Positions 19,341-31,710 are shown, counted from the first letter of the stretch. The stretch is 64,000 nt of DNA from Asterochloris sp. CNOR1 (GCA_963969365.1 OZ017746.1:496001-560000); one strand, 5' to 3'. Numbers and translations are program-made. The notes: generated by a model not told the origin, from the sequence alone.

Positions 19341-21346
19341 ATGCCCAAGGCAAGATCGGGGGCCAAAGATACCAAGGGAAAAGCCAGAAGGAGAGAGGGT
19401 GTCAGCCTGAAAGCCTCCTGGGCGGAGGGCGACTACCATGCACAGCAGGGCAGTGATGAGTCAGACTCACATGACCCTGGCAACACGCAGGAGATTCCAT
19501 TCAGGCTGGTGACCAGCATGCCATGCCTATTCAGCAAGCTGCAGCCCATATGACATGCAATGGCAGCCTGCAACAGCGCTCTCTGATCACCCCTGTGCAC
19601 ATCTGCCCCAAGGTGCAGTGCATGGCTCCTGCCTGCTCCCACGTCTCGCCAAGCAACCTCCAGCTCGCGCACAGCAGGCAGCTACCAAGCTGTGGCCTCA
19701 GTGGCAGAAAGCCACCTTGCCCCACCACCTGCAGGCGATGTGGGACCTGGGGCACTGCGACAAGAAGCGCTGCACAGGCACCCGCCTGATGCGGCTGCAC
19801 GTGGTCTCAGAAATACGCTTGGGCACCCCCTTCCCTGGCGTCATCCTCAGCCCCAATGGGAAGCGCTGCGTTTCTGTGGAGGACCAGGAGCTCATTGCAG
19901 CCAAGGGGCTGGCAGTGGTGGACTGCTCCTGGAACCGCCTGGACGACGTGCCCTTCAGTGAGCCAGGGCGTGGTTGACCAGGGTGCTGAGGGGCTGGCAG
20001 TGGGCTGGCAGTTGCAGACTAGTCCTGAGGCCGGCTGGGGAGGACCGTGCCCTTCAGTGTGCCTTCTTGTTGGCCTGTTCTCAGATTGACTGGAGGGCTT
20101 CAGTATGCCTTGTGTGGGTTTGTAAGTGGTACCGAGCCTGGCTGCTTGCAGGCTTGGGCCTGAGTTGGGTGCCCTGAGGGTCTGCACTGTTGCACTCACA
20201 GTCGCCACCGCTGTTCTGAGGGCTGGCAGTGCTCCAGTGACTGGTGCTCCTTCAGTGAGTATGTACACGGAGGTTGGCCGCTGCAGGCCTGAGCTCGCGG
20301 TGCACGGTGCCCTGCACGATTGCACCCTAGCCCCTGCACTTGCTGCTGCTTTCTCAGTGAGACAAGCTGCTGAAGGCTTGTGCTGCTGAGAATTTGCGCT
20401 GCATGCCATGCATGACTGCACTGTCACGCTTACTTGTTTGTTGACTGCACCGCTGCTCTGCCTGCAGATCGCATAAAGGGCGCCGCACCCAGACTGCTGC
20501 CCTGGCTGGTCGCTGCCAACCCTGTTAACTTTGGTGAGAGCTGCTGCGCAGCAAAAGGTTTCGGTCTGGCCAAGCGTGCATGCATGTCACTGCAGAGGTG
20601 CAGTCTGCCTGCCACAGCCTGCTGCCACCCGTCTGGCCTTCCTGCAGGCCGCCCCTGTAAACTATCCTGCGCAGAAGCCTTCGCGGCGGCACTCTTCATC
20701 TGTCGCTTCAGTGATGCTGCTGTCGCTGTCATGTCGAGGTTCAAGTGGTGAGCCCCAACAAGCACCGTGCAGCTCTGTTCTGCAGCTGTTTGGGGCGCAT
20801 TCTGTCGTCTTCTGTTGCCTGTGCAGCTGAATACCAATGGGGTGCAGTGAGCGAGCAAGGCCACCCGCCCTGCCCCTGCAGGGGGCACAGCTTCTTCTCC
20901 ACCAATGCAGACTTGCTGGAGAGATATGCAGCCTGCCCCTCCTCTGTGGCTGTCATAGAGGTACAGACCAGCTTCTTGGAGCAGCTGCAGAATGCGCCGC
21001 CCAAGGCCCCTGATGGTGAGTATGTCTCTATATTTTGTGTCATGTCGTGTGTCACAGCACAAGTTGGCAATTTTTCCCTTTCCTGCCTGCAGCTGACGGT
21101 GACTACATGAGCAACATGGACCTGCCGCCTTCTGGTTCAGACTCAGACACAGATGCTGCCGAGGGCATTGACAAGCAGAATGCCTCAGCATCAACCACCG
21201 ATGTCTTGACTGACAAGTTCTTTGGGGTGCACTTGGAGGGCTCACTGCAGGCACCAGCTTTGCAGCAGCATGTTGAAAATGACTTGGAACATGGCAAGCA
21301 GCATGTTGGAACTCACTCATTGAAAGACAATGAAACACTGTCCTGA
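19341..21346 (+). CDS. TSR3: 18S rRNA aminocarboxypropyltransferase TSR3
   Basis: Exons 19341-19508, about 19675-19957, 20468-20533, 20648-20747, 20882-21016 and 21093-21346 join in phase. The second acceptor could equally be 3 bases later. TSR3 transfers the 3-amino-3-carboxypropyl group of S-adenosylmethionine to a hypermodified pseudouridine of 18S rRNA late in 40S maturation. Family blocks in order: WDLGHCDKKRCTGTRLMRLH, GVILSPNGKRCVS, GLAVVDCSWNRLDDVPF, RLLPWLVAANPVNFG, GRPCKLSCAEAFAAALFI, FKWGHSFFSTNADLLERYAA. These match the SPOUT-like TSR3 fold almost without gaps. A basic N-terminal extension (KARSGAKDTKGKARRR) and an acidic, Ser/Asp-rich C-terminal tail flank it, as in yeast and animals. 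The last exon encodes only this tail. Confidence 0.95.
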
Positions 21347-21497
21347 TAGATCACCCCTGAACAAATGTCTTTCAGATGCAACATGACATGACCCTAAAGT
21401 AGATGGCAGATGAAATGGGCTGCTGCAAAACACTGGTCTTGAAACAATGCCTGATGATGTGTATCCCTGGTACAATTGGTGCCAGTGGTCATAACAT

Positions 21498-23287
21498 CTA
21501 AGACTGCTTCCTGAAAGTGGCATGGTAGTGCAAGCTCCTCAACACTGTGCCATTGCTCAAGGAGGAGTGTGAGGACCCAGCCTTCATTTCAATCAGGCGG
21601 AACCCCTCTGCACATTTCTGACGCACATTCTCATTCAACTCCTGCAGTCAGTCACAAAATCTTCAAGGGGAGGTCAGGTAGAGCAGAAGAGCAGATGTTT
21701 GTGCAAAAGCCCTGCCCATCAGAGGCACAAGCTTGTGTGGGCGGTACTGGCAGAGCACAGCAATGGCCAGGGAACTGCGCACGCTCCACAACACAGATTT
21801 CCAGGCCGTAATGGGTTCCCAGTAGGTATGTACTGCTGTCTGCAGTAGCGTGCATGCACGGCCAGCACCGAAACACCCATTACAAGGGTGACCTGACCTG
21901 CATGACCTGGACTCTCTGAGCCTCAAGAGCGTCTGAGGTCTTCTGAAAGCTGGTCTCTGCATACACGCTGTCAAAATTGAGGGCCTCCCGAGCTTGCTGG
22001 CGCCTGGGCCCGGCCAGGCTGTCCATGTGTGCTGCTCCTGAGCACAGCGCCAGTTGCTCTCGAATGGACTCCACAAGCCCAGGCAGCCCAAAGAACTCTG
22101 CCTGCAGCCATGACACAATGCTGACGGACCTGAACACATCCACCGCTTGACATGTGCACACAAAGCATGACAGTGATGGAGGCCAGTAGCGTGTGGCGAG
22201 CAAGCAACCCGAAGGCAGTCATTGCACAGCCAGAGGAAGGCGGTTGCCTCATGTGCAGGCACCAGGCGCCAATTCAAGCCAGTCAAGCCGTCATTGCGTG
22301 TAACGGAGGCAGGCGGCGGCCCAAAGGTTGATGAGAGCACACCTCATCATCCCCAGCTGCACCCAGGTGACTTATGCTGGAGGGCAGGCTGATGCCACTG
22401 GCTACCTCCAGGGCGTCTTACCTCTCTCTGCAGCTGCTGGAGGCGGAAAGTGTCCTGTGGCAGTGGCGGGGGCTGCTCGGGGCGCTCAAAGCGGGCAGAA
22501 CGGTGATACTCCAGCACTGACTCAAAGAGCTGCACAGGCAGCGTGAAGTGCACTCAGTCCACAATCTGGTAGGCACTGCTGCAGGAGGGTGGTACCCCAG
22601 CACAGACAGCATGAGACCAACTTCGTCCACATCTTGGTGGGCTTCCTCAAAGGGTTTGCCTGCCTTGGCAGATGCAGGGCATGGCTGGACCCAGCATGGC
22701 TCCTGAGCTGCCAGTCTCCCAGACTCTAGCAGCAATAGATTTCATTCGCAGTGGCCTGGCGTTTTGCAAGTGAAGATGCCAGACTTAGGAGCCTGTACAT
22801 AGCCAGCCACATCCTGCTACCATCCATGGTGCTGTGCCAGGCCCCAGCAGGGTCCTGAAGGTGCCATACCGCCTGTGGCGATCAGACCTACTCTCAAAGA
22901 GAGCAGTCACATCAACAGGCATTCTCAAGCCCAGTGTGTACGGCAGCTGCCCTGCGTCTCTTGACTATATGCACTCACGCTGCCATTCCTGTCAATGAAG
23001 AATTCTGCTCCAGGCTTGGGCGTCCCCGCCGCCTGCTGCACAGAGATCAACTTCCACAAAAAGGAGCCCTCCACAGCCAACAGGGTGGCGGCCGTCGTCA
23101 TGAAGCGCCGGCCACCTACATTGAGCACCACTGCCTCCTGCACAAGGGGGGCACCCAGCAAGGATTTGAGAGGGGTGTTGCGTCCCCCACAGGGGAGCTG
23201 AGCACACAGCTGCAACTGGGGGTGGCCACAGCTGCAACTGGGGACAGCCACAGCTGCTGCAGCGGGAGCCACAGGATGATGTCTCAT
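21498..23287 (-). CDS. BTB/POZ (T1-type) domain protein, KCTD-like
   Basis: Four exons (22979-23287, 22422-22529, 21898-22101, 21498-21641) join in phase to 254 residues. The BTB/T1 domain begins VVLNVGGRRFMTTAATLL, continues FFIDRNGS into LFESVLEYHRSARFERP, then LPQDTFRLQQLQRE and AEFFGLPGLVESIREQL. This is the order of the potassium-channel T1 / KCTD fold: VLNVGG start, F-I-D-R-x-G, the 'ILNYLR' helix, the 'LLREADFYGL' helix. There is no channel segment, so it is KCTD-like; such proteins usually oligomerise and act as Cullin-3 adaptors. The N terminus is Ala-, His- and Cys-rich; the C terminus is a predicted helix followed by a Ser-rich tail ending FRKQS. The first ATG in frame is 23287. 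Confidence 0.85.
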
Positions 23288-23656
23288 GGGGATGCTGCCT
23301 GTCAAGGGCCAGCTGCAGCAGCTGACATGCTGCTCACAGGCTTCAACCCAATCCGCGGTGCTGCCAGACCCTGTAAAGAGTTAATGACGAGGCCAGGCAG
23401 ATTTCCAGCTTGCTGCCAGGTGTGCAAGCGACAGCTGCCATGCCTCACCTGGTGGGGCGTCTGGGACCTGGGTAGGCAGGAGCGGTGCAGAGGCGAGGGC
23501 GTGAACTGCGTGGACTGCTGAGGGGTGGGATGGGCTGGTCGCTGCTGCTCCACCCTTGGCTGGAGGCTCTACAGGGTGCACACAGTTACCACTCAGGAGG
23601 TTGGACTATGCCAGGCAGGCACATGGTTGCCAACACATTCGCCTCTCACACATTTG

Positions 23657-24610
23657 CCTCTCAGCTGATGAACTCTATGCGCTGGCTGCAAAGCAATATC
23701 CCAGCAAACCTGCACCAGACCTCCATATGCGTGAAGAGAAGGCCTTTCAGTGGCCTACTGTATTGGGCACCAGCATCCAACCTCAACAGGAGCAACCTGC
23801 AGACCTCCAGATGCCGAAGGGAAGTGCAGGCTTGAGACAGCTGCACAACCAGTGCAGGAGAAAGCCCCACCGGTGCCAGGCTTGCGTGGGCGCTGGGAGT
23901 TGTGTGCATGGCGTCCCCATTGGCTGAGGCTGGGTGGTGGTGCGCTTCCACCATCAGATGGGCCGCCTGCTCCGAGGTCATCACGTCTGCAGCAAGGCCA
24001 CCTGCACCCAGATGGTTCTGCACTCTTGGCAGCTTTGCACTGTTCCCTCGCTGAGGTATCTGCAGCCCGCCTTGCCATGCGCCACAAGCTGCAGTGGGCA
24101 GGCACCGTGCAGGGAAGAGCCGCTGCAGGCCTAGGCTGGCTTGACCTGCCCCTCCAGTGCAAGGCCGGTATATACCTTCAGCGTGTTGCAAGCTGCATGT
24201 CTGCCTGGCTGGCAGTCCCCAGCACAGGCAACCACAGGGGACGCAGTGCTGTGCTCCCTCCCAACTACGAGTGGCAGGGTGCTCCATTGCCCTACAGCAC
24301 AGTTGCAAAACAGCAAATTGGGGGCCCACAGTGCACGTCAAGGTGCTACATTTCACCTTCTATAATCGGAGCATCTGCTGCTGCGTCTGCCAGGCTCCTC
24401 AGGGAGTTGCTCTGGTCGCCGGCCAGGGGTCCGCTGTGCTGCGGCGCCAGCACTGGCTGGGAAGTCCCCGCCCCAAAGTCTGCACAGGAGACAGGCGAGT
24501 CCTCTTACTTTGGGCACTACCAGCCTGGGAAGCTCGCCCTTGCAGCAGCTGCCAGTCTGATTGCAGCAGCAGCTTATCTGGCAAGGCATGGGACGCACTG
24601 CCAGCAATGA
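23657..24610 (+). CDS. Possible gene of unknown function, exons unresolved
   Basis: Two pieces look coding. A segment after a tctcag acceptor at about 23667 reads DELYALAAKQYPSKPAP and continues for some 60 residues. A C-terminal exon from about 24392, after ctgccag, ends QPGKLALAAAASLIAAAAYL and a short HGTHCQQ tail at the stop 24608-24610; this hydrophobic stretch could be a tail anchor. The part between is open in one frame but reads like GC-rich noise. I recognise no family, and I cannot show that the two pieces are one gene. The 23288-23656 interval upstream contains no feature I can support apart from the likely promoters of the flanking genes. Confidence 0.25.
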
Positions 24611-25259
24611 CTTGACTGAGCATCCAACCTCCCAGCGCCGGGGACCTGCGTTTTCAGACACTGCAGGGTGTGCACGACTGCAGGGGCACTCACTGGGAGT
24701 CAGAAGGCCAGTGTTCTGACGCTTGATGGCAGCCGGAGGGTTAGGGAGCAGCAGTGCCCTCTTCATGGGGTCCCTGGACAAGCCGCCTGCAGTCAGCAGC
24801 CACCAAGACTGGCCCCTCCGCTGCAGGACCAGTACAATGCAGCAACGTGCACCCAGGTTGCACAAACAGGGCTATTTCGCCTCCAGCCAGTTGCTCACAG
24901 CCCTGTGCAGCCCATCATCAGCAGGCTTCCTTGGCCCTTGCCAATCTGCTCAAAGCCCTGTGCAGCACCAGCAGGCTGCTGTACACACAGCCTCTGCCAT
25001 CCAGGCTGCCCTGCCCACAGCAGCAAGGGCGGGCCCCTCACCGCGAATGCTGCACTCATCGTGGCAAGTCTCAATCTTCCACAGCCATGGCGTGCAGCAT
25101 TCTGCACCCCAACCATTCTGCAAGCTAGGGGCAGCAAGCCCACCCCTTTAGGCATACAAGCAGCGGCTGGCCCTCCCAGATGTCCTGTTGGTCACACTTG
25201 TCCCGTCACAGGCTTGTGCTGGCTGTCGGTGACACGCCAAGCACCAGGGAGTTCCCACC

Positions 25260-27511
25260 GTGTATGTCGCGCTTGGTGCGGTGGTCCCACCACTCCTCAC
25301 AGAAGGCCGCCAGGGCCCGCAGGTCTCCTACCAACGCATTCAGAGAGGAGCCCTCCACAATCCAGGGCTCCACATGCTCCAGTGCCTGCTGGACTGCCTC
25401 CCACTCCTGCTCAGCCTCGGGCAGTCTTGCGCCCTGCAGCCGCCAGAGGTGCTGTGGGAGTGGAATGAATTTTTCCAGCAGGGGCGCCTGCTACATGGAC
25501 ACCCAACCCAGCTCAGAGCAGCTGAAGGCCCTGCAGAAGCCCCCCCCAGCTTTGCAGCAGGGAGCTGTTTTGCATGAGAGGGGCTGGCAACGTGCAGGCT
25601 GGCTGCCGTGCCTGCACAACTGCCCCCCACTCCTGCTCAGCTGCAGGAAGCCTGACGCCCCGCAGGCACAAGACATGACCTTTGGGCCACAGACATGTCA
25701 GGTGCTGTGTCTCATGCAGCCTTTGAATCCATGACCACAGCATCTCGCATGCATCGTGCCGATTTTCTGGGTCACCAAAAAGGGCACTGCAGCACTTGGC
25801 AGCCTGGCTCAAGGAACTCATGGAGCAACACTGCTGCGCTGCCGTAGGTGTCCTGCTGCGGTGCAGCGAGTGAGAGGCAAAGCGTTGCCCTGCACCAAGG
25901 CTAATGAAGCGCGCCCGGCAAGCCGTGCAGAGCGCTGAGGAGGCAGACCGCCTCCCAGCTGCGCACTGCATGGGCGTCTTGCAGCTGCTTTGAGATGGAG
26001 CACCATTGGGGCAATCACCACCTCCCAGGTGTCATGCAGGTGCCAGCTTGGCTGCTATCCAGCTCATATACAACACAGCAGATGAGCTCATAACACTTCT
26101 GAACTTCCATTGCATCATGGCCTTCCAATGCGGGTTCCTTCCCAAGCAGACAGTCCTGCTGCTGTACAGAGCTCATGCACAATGAGTGCTCCAGACTCTA
26201 CTGACCTGCAGGGCTTTGAGCTGGACTCCATTCACGCGCGGCCGCCAGGTCTCTAGAGGAGGGCTGTACATGGCCCTGATCACCTGCACGCCCAGCAGAA
26301 GTGCTGAGCTCCAGGCTCGCCACATCTCGCATCATGGGCACTGCCCTCACAGCTTAGCCAGCTGCATGCCAGCAGCCCGGCTGGAAGGTGCCCCATTGCC
26401 ATCTCTGGACAGCCGGCTGCTTGCAAACCGCTGCGGCCAGGCAACTAGAGCCAAGCTTCCAGAGCCTGCTCCCCAAAACAGCAGAAAGCAGGCAGCTGGG
26501 AACCAAGTTGCAGAAGCGCGAACATCATCCATGCAGCTTGCTGGCAATCGCCGCAGCCAAGCCATCAGGGCACACTTGCCAGAGCCTGCTCGCACTAACA
26601 GCAGCATCCAACATTGTCTTGCCACAGTTGCCTGTGCGACAGAAGCAGCCTGGTAGCTGGGGCCCACCTTCCAGAAGCGCTCAGCCCCGATGAGGATGTC
26701 GGGGCGAAAGTGTTTCTCCACCACGCCATAGGGGTTGGACTTCTCCCCCTGAAGGGTGATGACTGGGGCCCTAATGGATCCGTCAGTGCTGATGATGATG
26801 ATGCTGGCACCAATTCTGCACGGAAGAAGGTGGGGAGCAAGCTTTGCCATTGTGTGCGGGTGCAGATAGGCTAGGAAAGATCGTCCTGATGCACAGACCA
26901 TGCTGCCGCCCATTATCATGCTGGCGCAGGTGATGCAGAGCAAGGCAGCAGCTGGGCGTCACATTCATGTGCTGGCTTGACAAGCTGCCTCAACAGACCG
27001 GCAGAAGCATGTGGAGGACAATACTCCATGTGCTGCAGCAAAGGATTGTTTCATGCATGCGTTGGGCTGCGGTTAGCTCCTTGGCTGCCAAGAATCAGCA
27101 TCAGTAGCCATACAGACCTGCTAGCAGCCGTACTGTCTGGTGGAAGGCACAGAGCTGAAGTGACAGCCAACCCCATCTTTTGGCAGCAGAGGCTGAGACA
27201 GCCACCCTGACAGCAGAGTGCGCATCAAAGTGATGCTGATATGATGCCTTGGCGGCAATGCAAAAGCAGAATCTCTGCAGCCAGCTGCGACCTGATAGCT
27301 TCATTATATGCCAGGCATGCCTCTCCCAGGCGCTGGGGAATGAGGCGTGCAGCTGGCCAGGAATCTAGTGTGCGGCAGCTCACGCACCAGTCCACTTGAA
27401 AGCTGATTGAGCTTTGGCAGGCAGCAGTGTAGCAGTGTGGCAGTCTCACCGCTTGGCCACCTCATCCTTCTCCTGTGCCAGCGACGCCTTGCTCTGGCCC
27501 CGACTGGACAT
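25260..27511 (-). CDS. Intron-rich gene of unknown function (partial model)
   Basis: Coding-like minus-strand exons in one direction. Exon 27450-27511 starts with ATG and reads MSSRGQSKASLAQEKDEVAKR. A second exon ending near 27250 reads ARLIPQRLGEACLAYNEAIR. Exon 26668-26815, with good acceptor and donor, reads IGASIIIISTDGSIRAPVIT, then NPYGVVEKHFRPDILIGAERF. Around 26050-26140 comes EGHDAMEVQKCYELICCVVY. About 25730-25830 reads GDPENRHDACEMLWSWIQRL. About 25260-25470 reads RLPEAEQEWEAVQQALEHVE and EEWWDHRTKRDIH. Not all phases could be matched, and the 3' end is unknown (it may lie as low as 24.7 kb). I do not recognise the protein; more than one gene may be present. Confidence 0.35.
25394..25645. 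repeat. Duplicated exon-like segment
   Basis: On the minus strand, 25394-25436 and 25610-25646 both encode an R-L-P-(E/A)-A-E-Q-E-W-(E/G)-A-V segment, and the DNA is about 85 percent identical by eye over the shared 40 bases. This suggests a local duplication of about 215 bp inside the unknown gene. Confidence 0.5.
26417..26608. repeat. Two diverged tandem copies, period about 117 bp
   Basis: 26417-26490 and 26535-26608 align over about 73 bases, sharing blocks such as ccagagcctgct, followed by aacagcag. They lie in a presumed intron of the unknown minus-strand gene. Confidence 0.55.
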
Positions 27512-28039
27512 TGTCAATGCTTTGATGCCTGCACAAAGTGTGCCAATGTCCTGCTGGCTGCCCCAGCACTAGAGGGTTGCTACTGGCATACGAGCTGCAT
27601 AAGGCAGCTGCAGGGAGGTAGGTCATTCATACAGGCATTGACCTGGCCTCAGGGAGGCGATCCTGGGATGCCCTCGAGTGACAACAGCTGAGTATGCCAG
27701 GCACAACTGATGGTCTCCAAACTATGGCGACATCGAGGAAACAGCATGGTTACATCAGGGCGATCCAGGACTCCCAAGCGCTGCCACAGCGCCTTTCATT
27801 GCAAACAGAGTGTGTTTCGCTCGAAAATAAGCAGTGTAGGAGGATCCACCCAGCGGTGGCCCAGGCCCCACTTTGGCATCCAAATCTTCTATCATCAGCG
27901 AGGTGCAAGATATGGATAGCCTAGGGAACTGACAGATTCATCAGCCATCATCGCTCAATCTGAGACGGTATGCAAGAAAATCTACGCTCGAGAATTTGGT
28001 TCATTTTGGAGCAGGTATGTCACTGGAAGCTGCTGCTGA
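27512..28039. other. Intergenic, nothing recognised
   Basis: This stretch lies between the 5' end of the unknown minus-strand gene and the 3' end of the TROL-like gene. Short open frames on both strands have no domain signal and no convincing splice context. Confidence 0.4.
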
Positions 28040-31000
28040 TCACTTCGAACGCTCGCGCCACTGGTTGATCCAAGCTCTAGCCTCCTTGGCCTGATTCTTG
28101 ACGTCCTGCCCGCTGGGTGCACCATTGCTGCTGGCCTTCTGCAGCAAAGGAGATCATTCATCAGCTGTGCTACTGCAGTCCATGATACAGCGATGCCTCT
28201 CAAGCATTGCTCCTGTAGAACATTATGACAAGCATTGTGCCAGTGATGGCCCCCAACAGAGCAGAGGACACAACAAGTGGCAGCGGTTGCAACCTTTGTG
28301 TCCTTTGCCATGGCGTCCTCTGCCTCTGCAACATTCTCCTTGGTGGTCTGCACAATCTTCGACTTTGCTGCACCCAGGTTCTGGGGAGGGCGAGGGGGGG
28401 CACTGCTCTGCAGGTGGCGCCAAGGTATGGGTCAGCACCTGCCGACGCTTTGCCAGGTCACCAGGATGTCCAGCCCGTCATCACACCAGCCTAGCAGCAT
28501 ATAAGGCAGGGGCCTGCCCATGCACCGTGTCACACTGGCAGGCTGTTCCGCACATTGGAGGTCCAGCTTGCCCACACTGCCTCGAGCACTTTGATGCAGC
28601 ATGACGACATGAAGGCGCCGCACTCAGTCTCTGCCCTTGTCAAAAGCTGAAAAAGCCTCACCTCCACCTTGGCGCCACCCTTCTCCATGCCCTGCTTGGC
28701 GTCCTTGCTTGCCGCCTTCACATCCTTTTTGACCTCCTTGCCCGTGTCGGCTGCCTCCTTCTGCGCCTTGTCAGCTGAGGACGCCACCTTCTTGCCTGCC
28801 TGCTTGGGCGAAGCAGGGGCGTCCTTGCTGAGTTGCTCCCCAGCAGAGGCAACTGACTTCTTGGCGTCCTTGGCCACCTTGGGAGCCTGCTGGGCAGCCT
28901 TCTCAGCCTCCTTGGCCACCTTTGGGGCAGCTTTCTCTGCCTGCTTGGTGGCAGCCCCCGCTCCTGCCTTGATGGTCTTTGTTCCCTGGCTCAGGGAGTC
29001 TGCGCTCTCCTTCACAGCCTTGTCCAGCTGCAGCCCAGCATTGAGCAGCAGGAGTCAGTAGAGTGCAGCAGCAGCAGGACAGATGTAGAGAGCTCTGCCG
29101 GCTCTGCTCCGTCTGGGATACAAAGACAGCACTATGCAGTGATGGCATGTTGCTGCCTACTCAAGACAATGGTGCAAATCATCAGATCACCTGCCTGGAG
29201 CTGATCAAGCCCAGAGCACAGCTGTTTGCCACATGGCGGAGGGAACCTGCAGGCTCAGGTCCTTGAGACCCCAAGTTTCAGTATACCTGCTTGGAGCTAA
29301 TCTCCCCACGAGAGAACCTGTCGGCCACGTTGCGTAGGTCTTTTGGTAGCTCGTCCAGGGCCACCTGGTCCTTCACCAGCTTCCTGCAGGCATATGAATG
29401 TGCTTGTTCAGGCAAAGTACTCAAGCCACAGAAACGGCAGCAACTTTCGCATTTGGACAGCAGGGCACATCTGCAAACAAGAAGGCAGCTTTTAGCATAA
29501 GAGCAGCAGAACCGTCTTAAGCTATTGATAGCCATCGTGCTTTGCCAAGGGCATCAATGCTGGGCGGATCAACGTGGATACGCGACGACAGCCCACACAT
29601 AGGCAGCCAGTGCAACGCAGTAGGCTGGACGGACCACTTTGCATGTATGAGGATGACAGGCTGCACACAGGCTGCCAGTGCACCGCCGATTGGTGGCAGC
29701 TGCAATGGGACTCACTTGATCTCAGTGAATGTCTTTTCCCTGTCCTGGGCAAACAGCAGCCGCTTGAGTGCAAAGTTGCCAGCTGCTGCAGCACCCAGCA
29801 CCTCCAGCACAATCTCTGCCTCCTGGAACAGTGCAACAGCTGCGAGGCCAATGGCACCCACTGCCAGCCCAGCCTTCGTGGTCGTTGGCTGCTTCTGCAG
29901 GATGCAGCAGCCACTCTGCTTGGCACAAAAGCCAAGATCAATCATGCAAGAAGAACACTTGGCATGTAGGCAGTTAGGCACCTGGCAGGTGAACATGCAT
30001 GCAGCCAAGAAGTCAGTCACTGGGCAGTATTAAGGTAGATCTGTTGCAGCTGTGCACCTTGAAGTCCTCCGCTAGGTCATCCACAGTCTTGGACAGGTTG
30101 CCGAGGTTCAGGCCAGACAGGTCCAGGCCCCTTGACGGCTCCCGCCACGGCAACTCGGCAGCCTGCATAATGTTTGATGGGGGTTGCTGACGACTCTCAG
30201 CCCATCTAGACATGGCATGCTAATGCAAATTGGGGGCCAAGCAGCAGGAATCTGCATGATCTGCTCGTCAGAGAAGAGTGCTGATGCTATGCACATGCCT
30301 GGCCAGTGACTCGACATATCAGAGACAAAAGCAATACTAGGCCGCAGCCAGATGGCAGGAGCCCACCTTCCAGCTCTGAGCTCCGCCATTCACATACAAC
30401 ACTGCCTGCACCAGTGGCTGCACCAGCGCGCCCACTGCCTTGGCTTCCTGGCCAGACCTGCACACAGTTTCAGCAGGCAATCTCAGAGTCTGGGGATGCT
30501 GGATACATTCTGCATGTGCCCCGCCAAATGCAGGCCCATTGCTGGGGCCAGCCAAAGGCCTCATACATGCCCGTTTTGTGGTTCATGTACGAATAGCCGC
30601 AGAGAACAGGCATGGCAGCCTGCTGTACAGCTCACGTGTCCAGCAGGATGACAGTGCTGTCCTCCTTGAGAGCTGACAGGCGCTCTAGCTTGCCCTGGAA
30701 GGACTCCTCCTCCACAACTTCCCCCTTGACCACCTGCAGTGTGGATGGAAGGCCGAGTGCCAGTCAGAGGCGAGAATGGCTACCTGAGCATTCCAGCACA
30801 GAACAGGACATCGTGTACAACAGGACATCATGTAAGAAGCACAGGCAGCAGGCTCGCAGGTTCCTTTGAACAAAAGGGCTGAGGTAGCAGGGAGTGCCAC
30901 ATGCCCAGGTGCTTGCCAGCGGTCATGCCGCCAGCGCAAGCTTTGAAGAAGCCGCCGTCAGTCACCTTTGTGAAAGGCAGACTGGTCAGGCGGGCCTTAA

Positions 31001-31571
31001 CGCTCCTGAGGTCGGGGGAGCCCTCCTCCTTCACATCTGCCTTGCTGCGCAGGTCAATAATGACAGCGCTGGGGTTATTGGCCAGCTCGTCCAGCGCCTT
31101 GGCCGCGCTGACTCCTTTGACCTTGCTACCACTGCCAGTGAGGCCGATGGCAATGAGGGGGATGGCCAGCAGAGCCACGCCGCCAACCACCAGCAGGGGG
31201 TTGTCCAGAAGGCTGTCTGCCAGGCCGCTGGGTAGAGAGGGCAGCTGGACATCTGGCAGGGAGATGCCAGCAGCATCTGCTGCTGACTTGACGGCCTCTG
31301 TGCCAGGGTAGGCTTCCTTGGGGCCTGAGAACTGGTAAGGCGATCTGAGGGATTCCACAGCCTGCTGCCCTGCCTCATCGAGATCCTCAGCCCAGGCTGC
31401 CGGCACCAGTGCCAGCAATGCAGGGGGGATCAGGTGCAGCTGGGCTGGCCTGCTGCCTCTCTTGCCTTGCCCAGTATGGGCTGAGCATTGCACATGATCA
31501 AAGGTTTTCGCCCATCTGCATGCCCCTGGCCGTGGCAGAGTATGACTGTGCAACTTGCATGATGTTTGCAT
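28040..31571 (-). CDS. TROL: Thylakoid rhodanese-like protein (TROL-like) with LEA-like tail
   Basis: Nine exons (30966-31571, 30636-30733, 30367-30457, 30058-30162, 29716-29894, 29287-29383, 28662-29027, 28294-28380, 28040-28138) join in phase to 575 residues. N terminus: a transit peptide, then a lumen-type signal ending VPAAWAED. Residues about 90-130 include a membrane span (NPLLVVGGVALLAIPLIAIG), followed by a rhodanese domain (AVIIDLRSKADVKEEG, TVILLDT, then AVLYVNGGAQSWK). The active-loop Cys is absent (LLDTSGQEAKAVG), as in TROL and CAS, so it should be non-catalytic. A second span (residues about 315-345) leads to ALKRLLFAQDREKTF, as in TROL. Plant TROL ends in a short ferredoxin-NADP-reductase-binding motif; here about 180 residues of Lys/Ala/Glu-rich LEA-like repeats follow instead. 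A tether in the thylakoid membrane is the likely role. CAS is the closest alternative. Confidence 0.82.
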
Positions 31572-31710
31572 AGTCGACACTGTCACAGTGATCGAAGGCT
31601 AGCAATATCGGATCAGGGGGTTAGATTCACAATCCATTTGGCAGGAGCTCTATCCTTCAAACATTTGTAGCCTGCAGGAGGATCTACAGCAGACGAACCT
31701 ACAGCAGGCA
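31572..31710. promoter_or_regulatory. Compact bidirectional promoter region
   Basis: The start codons of the TROL-like gene (minus) and the SDR gene (plus) are only 139 bp apart, so both promoters and both 5' UTRs must fit here or overlap neighbouring sequence. I see no clear TATA box. Confidence 0.5.

Noticed and set aside
21498-23287. Voltage-gated potassium channel
   Set aside because: Only the T1/BTB domain is present; no membrane segments follow.
23750-24610. One continuous 286-codon plus-strand frame as a single-exon gene
   Set aside because: It begins at GTG, its middle reads as GC-rich noise and has good splice sites; only the ends look coding.
28040-31571. Naming the rhodanese protein CAS (calcium sensor)
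   Set aside because: The second membrane span with ALKRLLFAQDREKTF fits TROL better; CAS lacks it.
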